Positions 13,358-25,335 of a stretch of DNA of 62,000 nt are shown here, in pieces; positions within the stretch are counted from its first letter, which is position 1, and every line of letters begins with the position of its first letter. Position numbers and translations under genes: made by a program. Under the pieces are notes generated by a model. It was given only the letters and a program-made list of their open reading frames with translations. It did no database searches and was not told where the DNA came from. This stretch comes from Branchiostoma floridae (taxonomy: Eukaryota; Chordata; Leptocardii; Amphioxiformes; Branchiostomatidae). Where the stretch lies: contig NC_049979.1 of the NCBI RefSeq assembly GCF_000003815.2, forward strand, positions 5,228,873 to 5,290,872. The letters are read 5' to 3'.

Positions 13358-13889
13358 TTAAAGGGGCATTCCACTCCAGAAGGGAGTCTTGTTGTGCAAT
13401 AGATAATGTGTCAATGAATACATAATCAGCCGAATTTTGTGGAATTCACCTTGGGTTGAATTGTGTGATGTGTGTTTTGTAAAACAATATGACACTCACT
13501 AAACCCATGCAGACCCTACCCATACATTCCCTATACGCATAGACACTTTGTTTATCGTACATATTTTTGCAATAAATGAGGTTCTCTAAGCACACCGAGA
13601 AGGCAAATTGCTCATAAGATAGCAAAGAATACAAGAACAAGACGAGATTTCTTAGCGAACCTAAAATTAGTTTTGTAACCGTACCTAAAAGTTTTGTATT
13701 GTATTCAGCCATAGGATTAATTCAATTAGAGGGTAGTTGGGGAGTTTAGTAGAAGACTGGATGCTTTTGAGGCACGTGGAGCAACTGAGTACATGATCGT
13801 ATAATGTTAATCATTATGCATTTATTACTTCCTAAAATTGATATCTATCGGAAAATAACACTCCCGTGTGGAGTGGAATGCCCCTTTAA
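13358..13889. mobile_element. piggyBac-like MITE with TTAA ends
   Basis: Perfect 21-bp inverted ends. The left end reads TTAAAGGGGCATTCCACTCC plus A, and the right is its exact complement ending TTTAA. TTAA at both borders is the insertion signature of piggyBac elements. The 490-bp interior carries no transposase and its open frames are not protein-like. Confidence 0.7.
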
Positions 13890-14039
13890 GACCAGTAGAA
13901 CATTCTGTGAATGTTGTGTTGAAATGCACACATGCAAGTCTCACGAATCACATTTGATGGAAGTTTTATCATATGTTAACTTCATCCAGCAGCAGCTGAT
14001 ATGTATATTCTGGTCTCATTGATGTATTACTCCGAGTGT

Positions 14040-14184
14040 GTAGTCTAAAAGAGAGATCCGAGCCAGAAACTAAACGGCGGCATGGACGCGTGTTTTTAGC
14101 GGAGAGAATTTCCCTTTCAACCAGCTGAACTGATCTCAAAAGTTAGATTGGTGAAAGTTTGTTTGTAACTGAAGAAATTAGCAG
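14040..14184 (+). other. Candidate untranslated first exon or promoter
   Basis: This segment is richer in CpG than its surroundings (CGGCGGCATGGACGCG). It ends in a consensus donor, AGCAG|GTAAAG, after 14184. No long open frame is present. It could be a leader exon of the Cdon-type gene starting at 33071 on the same strand, but the distance (19 kb) and the lack of transcript data make this speculative. Confidence 0.2.
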
Positions 14185-14668
14185 GTAAAGTTTGGCAGCC
14201 GCATGCTAGGTCGGAGGTACACAGTCCTGAGTTGTTCGGTTGACTGGTGGCAGCTAAAAAGTGCCTGTTGAGGTGCTTGACTAACTGTATTTTGTAATCG
14301 TCATAAAGAAAAAGACTCTATGTATAGAGGTTGTTGGGATTTTTTTTACATGACGAAGAGTAAATGTGCTAAACAAAGAATGAATAACATCAATATATTT
14401 CAAGTAAGGTTCATTATGAACGTGTCAATGTAAAACATGTATTATAACTTAGAAGTCTATGGGAAGAAGAAAAACTCATCAATGAGACCTTCTGTGATGA
14501 GCTATTATTTGATATGCCTCTAGGTCAAGAAGCTAATCACTGAAAACCCTCTGTCAGGCCAGAGGCTGAAGGAACTGAGGATTACCTTTAACCTTTTGAC
14601 CTTTGGCAATTTTTTAAATCAGCCCACAGGAAGTGACATCAGCAGGGTGATAAGGCTGACCACTTTAG

Positions 14669-14876
14669 AGGGTCTGCATGGGGGGTCCCAACAACGATTT
14701 ACGTTGAATTCAGAAGAACCCCCTACGTATTACGCTAAATCAAGGCAGTCAATTACGCTAATTTTGGTCGCCTCGCTGCGAATTACGTAGATAACAAAGT
14801 TTTCCCTACGATTTACGGGAAATAAAAATAGGCTGCCTATGCCTTACGTAAAAAAAAAAAAGAGCATGCAGAGCCT
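14669..14876. mobile_element. hAT-like MITE, copy 1
   Basis: The 208-bp element has inverted ends AGGGTCTGCATG and CATGCAGAGCCT. It is flanked by a perfect 8-bp direct repeat CACTTTAG (14661-14668 and 14877-14884), as expected for hAT transposition. The interior contains several 'tTACGcTaA/ATTTACG' phrases and no coding sequence. A second copy is at 22316-22505. Confidence 0.85.
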
Positions 14877-14912
14877 CACTTTAGGAAGAATAGGACAAAA
14901 TCAAACATTTCT

Positions 14913-15418
14913 ATTCTCCACTTACACACTTCCCATAATTAAGTGCGAGAGGGTTCCGGATATGGATGTTACTTGGATGCTACCACAGTTGCTCAGGGTG
15001 CGAAACCAGGGTGGAACCAGCTAAAACCTTCAGTACGAGGGCGGAAAAGCATATAAACTAATAAGTTGTCTGGCGAATATAGTACAGTTATCATTTGGGC
15101 CGAGAATCTTACAAGTTTGTGGTCAGAAGTAACTACCTAACACGTGCACCACTGTGGCTGTTAGTTGGTTTCTTCCGATGACCTCAACGGCCACACCTTG
15201 GCGTTTCGTCTGCAGCCTTTGTTTTTTTCCTGTCGGAAAGTGATTAAACCATTGTCCTGTGATCGGTTCCACACCAAACTATCATCTCCTTGATGTTTTC
15301 TGTGTTCGGAATTGGTTAGAACCAATTTTCTGTGCCCTTGGAGTCAGTTCCGGAGTTCGGAGCAGCCATATCCGGAACCCTCTCGCACTTAATTATGGGA
15401 AGTGTGTAAGTGGAGAAT
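14913..15418. mobile_element. 506-bp foldback element with 53-bp perfect inverted arms
   Basis: Positions 14913-14965 and 15366-15418 are exact reverse complements (53 of 53). The arms begin ATTCTCCACTTACACACTTC and end GGGTTCCGGATATGG. The 400-bp interior has no recognisable coding sequence. No target duplication is clear. The intact arms suggest a recent insertion or gene conversion between them. Confidence 0.75.
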
Positions 15419-18255
15419 TGGTCATAAATGACTGAAGAGAAGGCATGAGCATGTAATGTTCCCAAGCACCCTCGCTCTTCTTGATAAGTTTGTAAGGGTT
15501 ATCCAGACCTTTCCAGTTCATAGATTTTAAATGTGTGTCAAGGTCTGGTACTTGATTGTCACGCAGTTTCATCCTCCTGCAGTCAGATCCGCACACTTTT
15601 CTGTGACACAAGGAATGGGGTAAAATCTCGCAACAGAGATTTAGGGGCATTAGAATAATAAGGTCCAATTTTGACGTCGAAAGATCAAATCTAACCAGCC
15701 TTGAACTGTTAAGCCGCCCATCTTACAGCCAGGCTTTCACCATTCGGCATTGTTGTATGTCTGTCCCTGATGGCTTATCTAGACCTGCAATCTGTGTTCT
15801 TGCTATGGGCTATTTGGATTTAGTGTATAGGCATTGTCAGCACGCACCTATCTCATGTTGAAACACATTTCGGGATCTGCTTGGTGTTAGTGGAGAGAGA
15901 AAGCAAATCTGGATCTTGCAATTATGTGGAAGATTATAGGGAGAGAAGGGTTGGGTCAAAGGTTGTATTCAGTGATGTCAGCAGAGAGGAACGCAGTAAT
16001 TGAGATAATTGGGGCAGCTGCAGTTTGGAGAGTCTTTGAGCTGACCCCATACTGATCAGTCTTGCTATTGCCACAGGCGTTTCTTGACATCCTGTCTCAT
16101 GCATTTTTCCCCCCACTCTCCCTCTAAGAGGCATTGCTGCATGCTGCAAAGGATGCCAATTTGCCTGCGGTTGCGGGTATTTTTCAACCCCCGTTATTTT
16201 TTAAACTCGTGAGAGAGAGTGTAAGAATGGAGAAGTACAGACATGGCGACGTGAAGGGAGCAGGCATGCTGTGGAGGACAGACACCTGGAAGAGCCTTTG
16301 TCTCCCCAGTAACCAATCAGGGGGCAGGGAAACGTGATCCATAATCATGCCTTCTGTGCAGTTGTCACCTACGATTTGTCAGAAGGACTGTGCCTACTTG
16401 GATTGGAAACTGGTGGAACTGTTAGTGTTAGAACTGTACGGTGGATCTGTGTCCATGAAACTTTAGGATGTCCTTATGCCCAAGATTCTTTATGGTTTTA
16501 CTTTTAGGGAGGGTTGCCTATCAGTCAGATTTCATGCTGTAGAAACAAGTTTACAGAACTTTTAATTATACAGGTTTTTATTCTGCCAATTTGTTGTACA
16601 GCCTCCTCTCCAAGTCTGAATCTGCCGTTTGAAGTTACACATTTGAATTGTGCCCAACTGCCAATTTTGCCCAGTGTGCAACATACTGTGCAGCCCACAA
16701 ACAGATATGCGACCAAATATTAACCTGCTTGTCATCGTACAGAAACTACAACAAGTTTGATGCCAAACTATGGTCATTTCTTTGCAGTTACTGAGTTAGG
16801 CCCTTGTATGGGCTAGCTTTCAATGACTTGCAAGTTTTTCAAACCGTAACTTGTAGGTCTTGTCAATCAACATTTTGATGCAAGATGTAGGAAAAAAAAA
16901 CTTCCTAGCTTTTCATGATTTATTGACCTATGCCTTTATGCTTCAATATGTATGATAATCATTGCTGATCTGATATAGGAAATGGTATTAACAATTCATG
17001 ATCTAGATAATGTACTATGCTGTATAAAATTTCTGACATACGGTACACATTATGACCTTTTAATAATTCACAAGTCTCTCAATAATTAATGCTGGATGAG
17101 TAAAACATTTCCTGTACATCCTTTTGAGACAAGATTATTGAAGATAGAATAAAAGTAAATGTTATCAATTGATTTTAGTCTGTGATGAGACCATCAGAAT
17201 GACCTTTGATTTTTCACTAACAATGTTCTACTAGCAATGATTAGTAAATCTTATGTATACATAGTTGTATATTTGTAAAGTCTAGTGGTTGGTTAGGATT
17301 CATGTATGGTCTAAAAAGAAAACTGTGATAGTAGCTACCTCTCAGTTATGCTTCTTTTGAATTTTTATCCATAAAACATTTTTCTTATGTGATTCAGATA
17401 TGAGCTTCAAGTGTACAAGAATTGAATCCAAGAGAAAAATGTCAATGGAACATGACGTAACAAAAAGTTAGATTTCAACAAAAAATCATCTCTCCCAAGT
17501 TCTAAGCAGTGAGAAAAGAGATGATACAAAAAGAGGATCATATTGCAAAACTATAAAAATGATATTCTATACTGTGTGGTGTCCTGATGCATTGGAACCT
17601 TCAGTGGCATGGGAGAAAGGAAGGGTAGCCATTCATAATGGGGTCTTATTACCTTCATGAATACTGAATATCTCGGTAAGGGCCAGGACAATGTATGTAA
17701 GAAATGCGACCCCTGTAGTCATCTCCTAGCTGTGGATTGTACAAAGGATGCTGCACATCTGGTTCTTTCCACTTGTTGGACTTGATATCCTTTGTTACTC
17801 CACACACCGCCCATACCCTCGGGCGGGAAATACTTTAAATTTTCATAAGGGCTACTTCCAGAGTAATTGATATGTTTCCCCTATTGGGACTTTTTTGTTT
17901 GTATCTATCTTTGTCTTGCCTGTGTTTTACTCTTGTGACTTGACTGTATGCACTGCTTCGAAACGTGGGGATTACTTGTATGTAGCGAGGTAAATGTGAT
18001 CACCAAAAATGGCTGAGTGGTCATGATATCTGGATCAAACAGATGCTCCAGAATTGGAAGGGCATGTTTGCCGCTCAGTTGAATCTAAGCAGCTTCAGAC
18101 TGTTTTGAGGCCCTGAATGGGCGAGCCAACATCACCCATTCATTCTTCTTGATATTAGAGTCTTTGGTCTTCGATATTTATGACTTGGAGAACCTTTGGC
18201 ATGTTTCTTTAAATTTTGATTACAGCCTCCTTCTTCTTATCATCATCATCATCAT
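15419..18255. other. Non-coding stretch
   Basis: No exon, RNA gene or strong repeat was recognised. AT-rich sequence dominates 16900-17560, and there is a short CATC/ATC run before 18256. Confidence 0.5.
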
Positions 18256-18483
18256 CAGGGCTGTCTCCAGTACCCGTACTTCTGTCCAGGGACGGAAATT
18301 TACTTGGTGGGACAGAAAAAAATTCCACCCCATCCATCCAAAACATTAGAGCTTCATGACAAAAAAACTGATGAGATGTATTTGTATAAGCTTATAACAA
18401 CAGATTTAACAACAAAAATGAATGATATTGGCTCCGAAACAATGAGTGGGACAGAAAGAAATTCAACGCTGGAGAGAACCCTG
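18256..18483. mobile_element. hAT-like MITE inserted in an ATC microsatellite
   Basis: Ends CAGGGCTGTCTCCAG and CTGGAGAGAACCCTG form imperfect inverted repeats. Both flanks read ATCATCAT (18248-18255 and 18484-18491), an 8-bp match expected for hAT but also favoured by the host microsatellite. An internal GGGACAGAAA...AATTC phrase occurs twice. Confidence 0.7.
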
Positions 18484-19146
18484 ATCATCATCATACTTCT
18501 CGGTAGAACGGAGAATATCATACATAATTCCACTGCTTATCTTGGCACGTAAACCTGACAAAACTCTTACAGAATGATGGGAACCAACTCGCGTTCACAG
18601 ACGTGTAATTTGTGTGGATTGCTTTGAAGGTCTATTGTAATAAGCAATCCGGCAGGCAGGTAATCTCACAATGATGCTCCATAATGCATGGTATCACATA
18701 CCATGTTGTGAAGCCGTGGCATTTTGACCTTTGCATAATGACATGGCTGCACACTCTCTCTCTAAGTGGTAATCACGGGTCTCCTCAGAACCGAGATTAC
18801 TACCTTCCCGTGTTTGATGAATTCTCCGTGAAGGCAGTGTGAACAGTGTTTATCAGTTATTACGGCCTTCTGTGCTCATTGCGCAAGAAATCTGTGCAAA
18901 CACTTACTCTGTCCTCGCCAAAAATTGTGGTCTGTCCCCTTTGCCCAAGGCAAGATTCTTTAAGAATTTGGAGAATGAGTGCCTTGCTATACTGCTGGCT
19001 TTTATGTACTATTGGGTGCTCATTGAACAAGGGCAGATGTGTGCCAAGAGTTGCCCTTGTGACAAGATGCACAGGTGGATCTGTCAGTCAGGCCGACATC
19101 TGAAAAAATTATCCCTCTTTTATTTCTCCCCTTCCCTGTTCTGAAG

Positions 19147-19225
19147 GGTATGGGACGGCCGCAGCAGAGAACTGCCGACTGAACGTCCTGCAATTGCAGC
19201 TGAGACGAGCGCCGACAGGGTGCAG
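19147..19225 (+). other. Candidate untranslated internal exon
   Basis: A pyrimidine-rich run (TTTATTTCTCCCCTTCCCTG) ends at GAAG before 19147, and a textbook donor TGCAG|GTGAGT follows 19225. The 79-bp block is CpG-rich compared with its surroundings and contains a short upstream ORF (MGRPQQRTAD then stop). It would suit a 5'-UTR exon of the downstream plus-strand receptor gene. If so, the LTR element at 23727-28383 sits in its leader intron, in antisense orientation. Confidence 0.35.
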
Positions 19226-22200
19226 GTGAGTTTATCTGTATTTGTTCTTTATAAACAAGTCTGTATCCTTGTAGAATCATGAAGTAACTCTTCCCAACAC
19301 CAACTACGCTGTAATGAAAACTGTGTTGTTGTATTGGATAGTATTATCAGATGGCACCATTACTTTCACGTTTTTCATGGGCCACCACTTCTTTTCTTAT
19401 GTCCATTATAAGTTGGTAAAAACAACATCAATCCGATGTAAGGAGGTTTTGAGTTTTGCATGGTTATTCTTATTGTGCTGTTGCACAGTGGTTTGATAAT
19501 TCTACTGTAAAACTTTCTATAAACTGTATGACCCACTGAAGACCACTTTTGCTGACTTCATATCACACTTGGAAGAAAACAAACAATATGTGACTTTTTT
19601 TATTGTTAATAGCTGTTTTTTTCAAGAACATTCATGATAAAGGTCATTGATAAAAAATATCAACATATTGGTGATAAGTCAACTACCTGTTGAGCAATTC
19701 AACAAGAGACTAGCCTGGCAATATAAGTGCTCTTAAAATAGCTCTATCTCAATTTTGTCAGTGAACTAATGAAATAAAAGAATGAGTGGACCCAGATGTC
19801 CAGGAAAAGGGAAGTCATTGAAAAAAGTCAACCTCCCAGCATTGATAAAATCTCCTTGATTAGACCCTGCATATATACATGTGGTTGAAGGCTGCCATAG
19901 ATGAGATTAGTTATCGACGTGTTAGTTCTTGAGATTATACAGCCTAAATTGGTTTGTCACATTAGAGTGTCTTTTATAGGTTTCCACACCTGAACAACAC
20001 AGAGGTATGAGGAATAGGCAAAAACCCATAATGATGTCCGATAGTGTTGATCGTTACTTCCCACCAATGGTTGTATTGCTTTCTGCAAGTTGTGATTAGA
20101 CTCTAGTCTAGAGTAGAGTAGAATAGAGTAGAGTTGTTACAGCCGGGTAACTGGTGCTCTCTGGCTCTGATGGTGTAAATGAGCATTCAGCAATGTTTAA
20201 TGCGTCTTTGAAGTTTCACCCAAGAGACTTAACCATTCAGCAGTGACCTTCTTTATTATGCCCACAGTGAAATCCAGTACCGACAGATGTCTGACCAGAT
20301 TTTTAACTTCATAGCAGTAAACAATGTATGAAGCCATATGCATGCTTAACTCAGAAATCCTGACTTGGCAGCTTTGTACCTTTGTCAACGTTTCCAAACA
20401 TATAATTAGTAATCTTTTCATTTCTCTCCATTATTTACCCCCATGAAACAATCAGATCTCTTTTCAATGGAAAAGAACCCTTTGAGACCGGTGTCAAAAG
20501 GTCTCCCGTGCTGCAGCCTGAATTTGTTTGCTGCCCTTCAGAAAAATCCAGTCTCAGGAGGTGGTTATAAAGGAATGGGTGTATCAGGGGTGTATTAGCC
20601 ATCTCTACTCCACATCCCGGGGACAGGCTGTTATTCAGAAAGGCTGCCCATCCATCACTATCTACCCCGCTGGGTTAGCCTGGGTAGCTTGTACAACTGT
20701 CCTTTGGTTCAGATTTTTGTGGGTTATCTTTACATACCAGCACATTATCTAGCTACTCAGGGTGTTGTCTATAGCTGCTCAACCACCAAAATTTTAGGTC
20801 AGGAACAGCTGGTCAATAACATTGCTCTGGAGGTATAAGATTCACCTTTTGTGCATGTCTATATTCTGCCCTGGGTCACCTGACTAAAAAATGCTCAAAG
20901 TATACATTGGTTTTTAGGAAGAAGGCACATCCTTAAGACAATAAAAACCTAATCTTCATTTGAACCCTAATATAAAGCAATAACACCAGTTGTATCTGAA
21001 GACTCTCTGAAAATCTCTGAAAAGGTTTTCTCCTTTTTCTTCTTCTTCTTCATCTTCCACCTGTAAACAGAGCCCAGGTTTGTTTTATCTGTATAGTAAA
21101 TCTGTGCAGTTTTCCTTGTACACAATACTTAAGCCTTAGTAAAGGGCAACCCTAATAGTATAGTCTAATTATGTTAATGACCTGGTAAATGTTGATTTTA
21201 CTCAGTACTATAGGGCGAGCCTAATGGTATAGTCTTGTGTACGAGTAGCTTGACAAAAGGCTACAGGGAAAACATTCTGCATTTTCGTGAAAATGTTTCC
21301 TCTCTAGTTTGTTTTAAACCAACTTTCTCTTACTTGAGGTATGCTTGTAGTTCTGCATGCTCATCCAAGGACTACTCAGTCGCATTTCTAATATGGGGTA
21401 TCATAGAGAGGCTGAAAGTGGGAAGTTAATGACAATTTTATGGTCTGTTTTTTGTTGTTTATTTATTTGCTTGAACAGAAAAGCCTGAATGGCCATGTTA
21501 TGATGTGATTATGGCATGATACATTATGTTCATGTATTTCATTGTATGGAAATGATTTTGACAGTTGGAAGTAGGCTCAAGTTGCTGTAAGCTCCACTGT
21601 TTCTACAACATAGATGTCTATGAGGTTGAGGACTTGAAAAGTATTTTAAAGGTGTTAAAGCGATACAGATCAACATTTGTCAAGTTATCTGTATGTAGTT
21701 TTTACTGATGATGATGAGTTTTTACAATGTTGTAAATGGTAATGAACTTAAAGTAAAGCAGGCATGGCAGGTGGTTTATTTCAGTTTTGTATTCAATTTC
21801 AGTTGAAACTGACCCTTGGAACTGCAGTACTAGAGGTTGCTGAGAACTTCATTTGTTTTGTCCTTTATGAAGTTCCTGATGTACCAGGAAAGAGCTGTGA
21901 CTTTGGCAGACCCTAGCTTTTGGTATTACTGTTACCAAATTGAGAGCAATGGTGTGACCTTGGATGTGTACCCTTGTTGTTCATGTGTGGAACCAGTTTT
22001 AGACTGTGACTCCCAGCTCCTTTGTTGATGTGTGACCTCAGAGAAGGGAGCATGGAAGGTTTTCTTATGGGTGCCAAAATTTGGCTCTGTGTCTGCGGCT
22101 GTAAACAGTGACATAGGGTGGGCTTCTAGTTCTAGCAGGCTGATGGAATAGCAAAGTTTTATCCAGTTCCTTTGCTATATGCTTGTCAATTAGATCCTTA

Positions 22201-22315
22201 CCTCTGAAAGGTAGGACTAGGGCATGAGATGTTGGTTTTTTATCCTTTGTAGTTGTTGTATTTACACGTAGATGATTACAAGAAAAGCCTGGGTACCATT
22301 CTGTGAGGGTCTGCA
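19226..22315. other. Non-coding stretch
   Basis: No coding exon, RNA gene or named repeat was supported. It includes a GAGTAGAGTAGAATAGAG tract near 20109 and TTC/CTT-rich DNA near 21031-21055. Confidence 0.45.
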
Positions 22316-22505
22316 TGGAGGGTCCCGACAACGATTTACGCTGAATTCAGAAGAACCCTCTATGTATTACGCTAAATCAAGGAAGGCAAATACGCTAAAT
22401 TTGGTCGCCTCACTACAAATTACATAGATAAGATGATTTTCCCTGTGAATTACATTTAAAAAAGATAGGCTGCCTACGCCTTACGTAAAAGAGCATGCAG
22501 ACCCT
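22316..22505. mobile_element. hAT-like MITE, copy 2
   Basis: The ends AGGGTCTGCATG and CATGCAGACCCT are perfect 12-bp inverted repeats. The flanks ATTCTGTG and CTTCTGTT agree at 6 of 8 positions, a decayed target duplication. It aligns along its length with the copy at 14669-14876, with scattered substitutions and small deletions. Confidence 0.8.
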
Positions 22506-23036
22506 CTTCTGTTTCTACAGGGGCATGAGTGAAAAGAAGATGAAGAGTTTGATTGATGGTTTGATTAACTCCCTGACTCCACCTCCAAGTTAATTTCCCA
22601 GAAAGCTGTTGACCACAGAAAGGAAAGTTCCAACACAAATGTTGATGGTCATAGTGGCAGTGTTTACCCTTCAGGGCTCGCCTTGTGCCAGAGGGATGTT
22701 TTTGTATTGACACAAGGACTTGAGTCCAAGTGGATTGGGTTTGGGAGTAGGTTAAAAAGAAAACAGGGCTCCATGGAGGTGGGGATCAGGCAGCTGTATC
22801 CAGTGGTTCATGGCAGACAGGAAGATTGGGGTGAACTTGCCCCAGGCAGACAGGATGTGTGTATGGGTAGGATTTAGGGTGTGTGTGAAGTTTCATTTAC
22901 TGTCAAAAGAGGAAAGGGGCCGAAAACCCAGCTTGCCGCCTCTCCCGGCCTGGCTCATTTGGTCATGATTTATCCCATAGTGATTATGGATATAGGATAC
23001 TGAGCCAGGCATCCAGGCCAAAGCTGAGATTGATTT
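22506..23036. other. Non-coding stretch before assembly gap
   Basis: Nothing recognised; purine-rich near 22730-22870. Confidence 0.45.
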
Positions 23037-23136
23037 NNNNNNNNNNNNNNNNNNNNNNNNNNNNNNNNNNNNNNNNNNNNNNNNNNNNNNNNNNNNNNNN
23101 NNNNNNNNNNNNNNNNNNNNNNNNNNNNNNNNNNNN
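23037..23136. other. Assembly gap (100 N)
   Basis: One hundred unknown bases. The round length suggests a gap of nominal rather than measured size. Confidence 0.99.
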
Positions 23137-23726
23137 AAATGCCCTCATGTGGTTGGAATTTCTTAGCACGGTCCACCTAACTCACTTTGCTGGCTCAACA
23201 TGCAAGTGCCCTTCTACCCTATGGCTTGCACAGAGGGAGCCAAAGATGACTTGGTATAAGTTGCACCAAACCTACCAATTTACATGGATCTGATTTGGCA
23301 CTGCTGAGAGTGGAACAAGGGCAGTTGTACTTGTGTGTCTGCGCTGTAGCCGCCACCAGCAAAACCCCCGTTTCAGATTTGGATCTAGTGAAGGGGCAGA
23401 CAAGGTAGGATTACATCTAGGTTTTATCTGTGAAGCTTATGGCCTTCTATGGCGACGCCACAGCCACATCATGGGTATCATTATTCTGGCGGAGCAAACT
23501 GTGTTTCTTTTGTCTGAGATGTCTGTGCCACCACTTCAACGTGCGATGACTTTGCTCAGAGCTGGCTGGGCGATGTTTTGCTGTAGACGGGCTTTGGTAG
23601 GATCAACAGCACTTTGTTGTAGTTCCCTGTAGACATTGGCGGAATCAAGTGTTGCACAACATAATTTAAGGGCAGTTTTCAGGCGTAGACAAGGTTGCAT
23701 TGTACAGGAGGAAAATCTTTTCCAAC
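23137..23726. other. Non-coding spacer left of the LTR element
   Basis: No gene was recognised. The last four bases, CAAC (23723-23726), are duplicated after the other end of the LTR retrotransposon. Confidence 0.45.
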
Positions 23727-24398
23727 TGTAACCACTTACTTTACCGTAACTTTACTCTAATACTAAAGAAAGGCAAAGACGGTTCGACTAGATTCTGGTC
23801 CCAGTGAAGTACATTTATTGGAGCACAACAATACAATCAGGAAACAGCAATAATAATCAATGCACTAAGGAATCCCTAACCATAACACGAGCCGTTGTGA
23901 CAATATTACATAAGGTAGGACATTGCGTTGTGTTTTACTATACTATACAATACTATACTCACAGTTACAGGCACGGATCAGGCTTCAATGCGGCTCGGCG
24001 GGTATTCCAGTTACGACAGTGCACGTGCTCCTCTGTACGGACTGTTCTCTTACACGGACTCAACTCTAGCTCTAGCATGCTGTTGTATTTATCCTATACT
24101 AATTAGTCGGCATTATTCTTTTGATATTAATGAACCAGTCCTGTTACTTTTAACACACAAGTACAAGGTTGTGTTGGCCAGACAATCCTATTGTCTTGCA
24201 GAACAGAACTGGCAGACAGGGAATTAACACAAGGATAACAACCTACAAGATCAAAGACTGCTACATGCATACATAATATACAAGGTGTGAACGCAAAGAC
24301 AAACATCACTGTTGCTATGGGCTGTAACTAAACATACATAGAAGTAAAGAGAGTATCAACAATATTATCATAACATGGCCAAATATGCCACTGTTACA
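23727..24398 (-). repeat. 3' LTR of the retrotransposon (by its own orientation)
   Basis: A 672-bp terminal repeat. In element orientation an AATAAA (complement of 23814-23819) lies about 85 bp before the LTR end, suitable as polyadenylation signal. Open frames in the LTR recur identically in the other LTR and are not genes. Confidence 0.93.
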
Positions 24399-25335
24399 TC
24401 TACCCCCCTCCTTCGAAAGAAAAGGTGCTCCCGCACCTTGTCACATTTTCAACAACAGAGCATAAAATACATGATCAATTTTTTTCAGCAACAATAGAGC
24501 ATAAAATACATGATCAATTTTTTTTTTCACTTGGGCAATACAGTGGTAAAGAAAATGAACATTTTTACACAGATATTCCAGAATCAACAAAGTTTTTTTT
24601 CTTCTTTTCTTTCCATAGTCAATAGCACATATGATCATAGATTCGCGCCTGATTGACATAATCAACACTCGATTGTTCTTCACCTCATCTTGACACACTG
24701 AGACAATAGACTCATTATCTTCAAGGAAACCATACAATGAAAACAAGGTACAATACACAACTGGCTCAGGCATTGAGTGAAGTGTCACCATGGCACGCAA
24801 ATTTCGTGTAAACAGGAACCACAGTTGCATTGCGACTCTACGAAGAACTGAGGGCAGTGTGACACACGCCGGAGTTTCCAGCACAGAGCACGTTATGAGG
24901 TGTGGGTCAGCAGATCACCATGGCAACCCACCATAAGTATATATCACCTTATTTATCCCCGGGAAATGGCGGATACAGTAAGTATAGTAACCTCTGAGTG
25001 ACGACAGCCTGTTGAGTACCGTATTTCACGGCCTCAGCCCAACTTTTAAAGCGGAGACCTCTCGGAGAGGGGGGTCTAACGTCACCGCGCTTCGAGCCCA
25101 TTTACCTCTCCCTAGTTAGTTTGTCGCTACTAGGACCGGCCTTACTCCGCCCCGACACGGCCGATTGACCGTGCCGGCACAATGAACACACGTCATTGCT
25201 TTCTATGGAAGGGCTTACAGATACTCGAACGCACACTCTATACATTGCAGTTTGATCGGTTCTCTCATGAACCAAGTACACATGACATACAAGACAGACG
25301 TGACAATAATGTCGTGACCCCGAACCGCCATTTCC
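24399..25335 (-). other. Non-coding 3' segment of the LTR element
   Basis: It carries the polypurine tract at its LTR edge and a direct duplication of GAGCATAAAATACATGATCA (about 24460-24478 and 24497-24515). A GC-rich block (25020-25160) with a small palindrome, GACCTCTCGGAGAGGGGGGTC, may be structured RNA. No polymerase motif was found in any frame. Confidence 0.6.

Noticed and set aside
23804-24227. Two frames repeated exactly at 27789-28212
   Set aside because: They lie within the two LTRs and are duplicated because the LTRs are.
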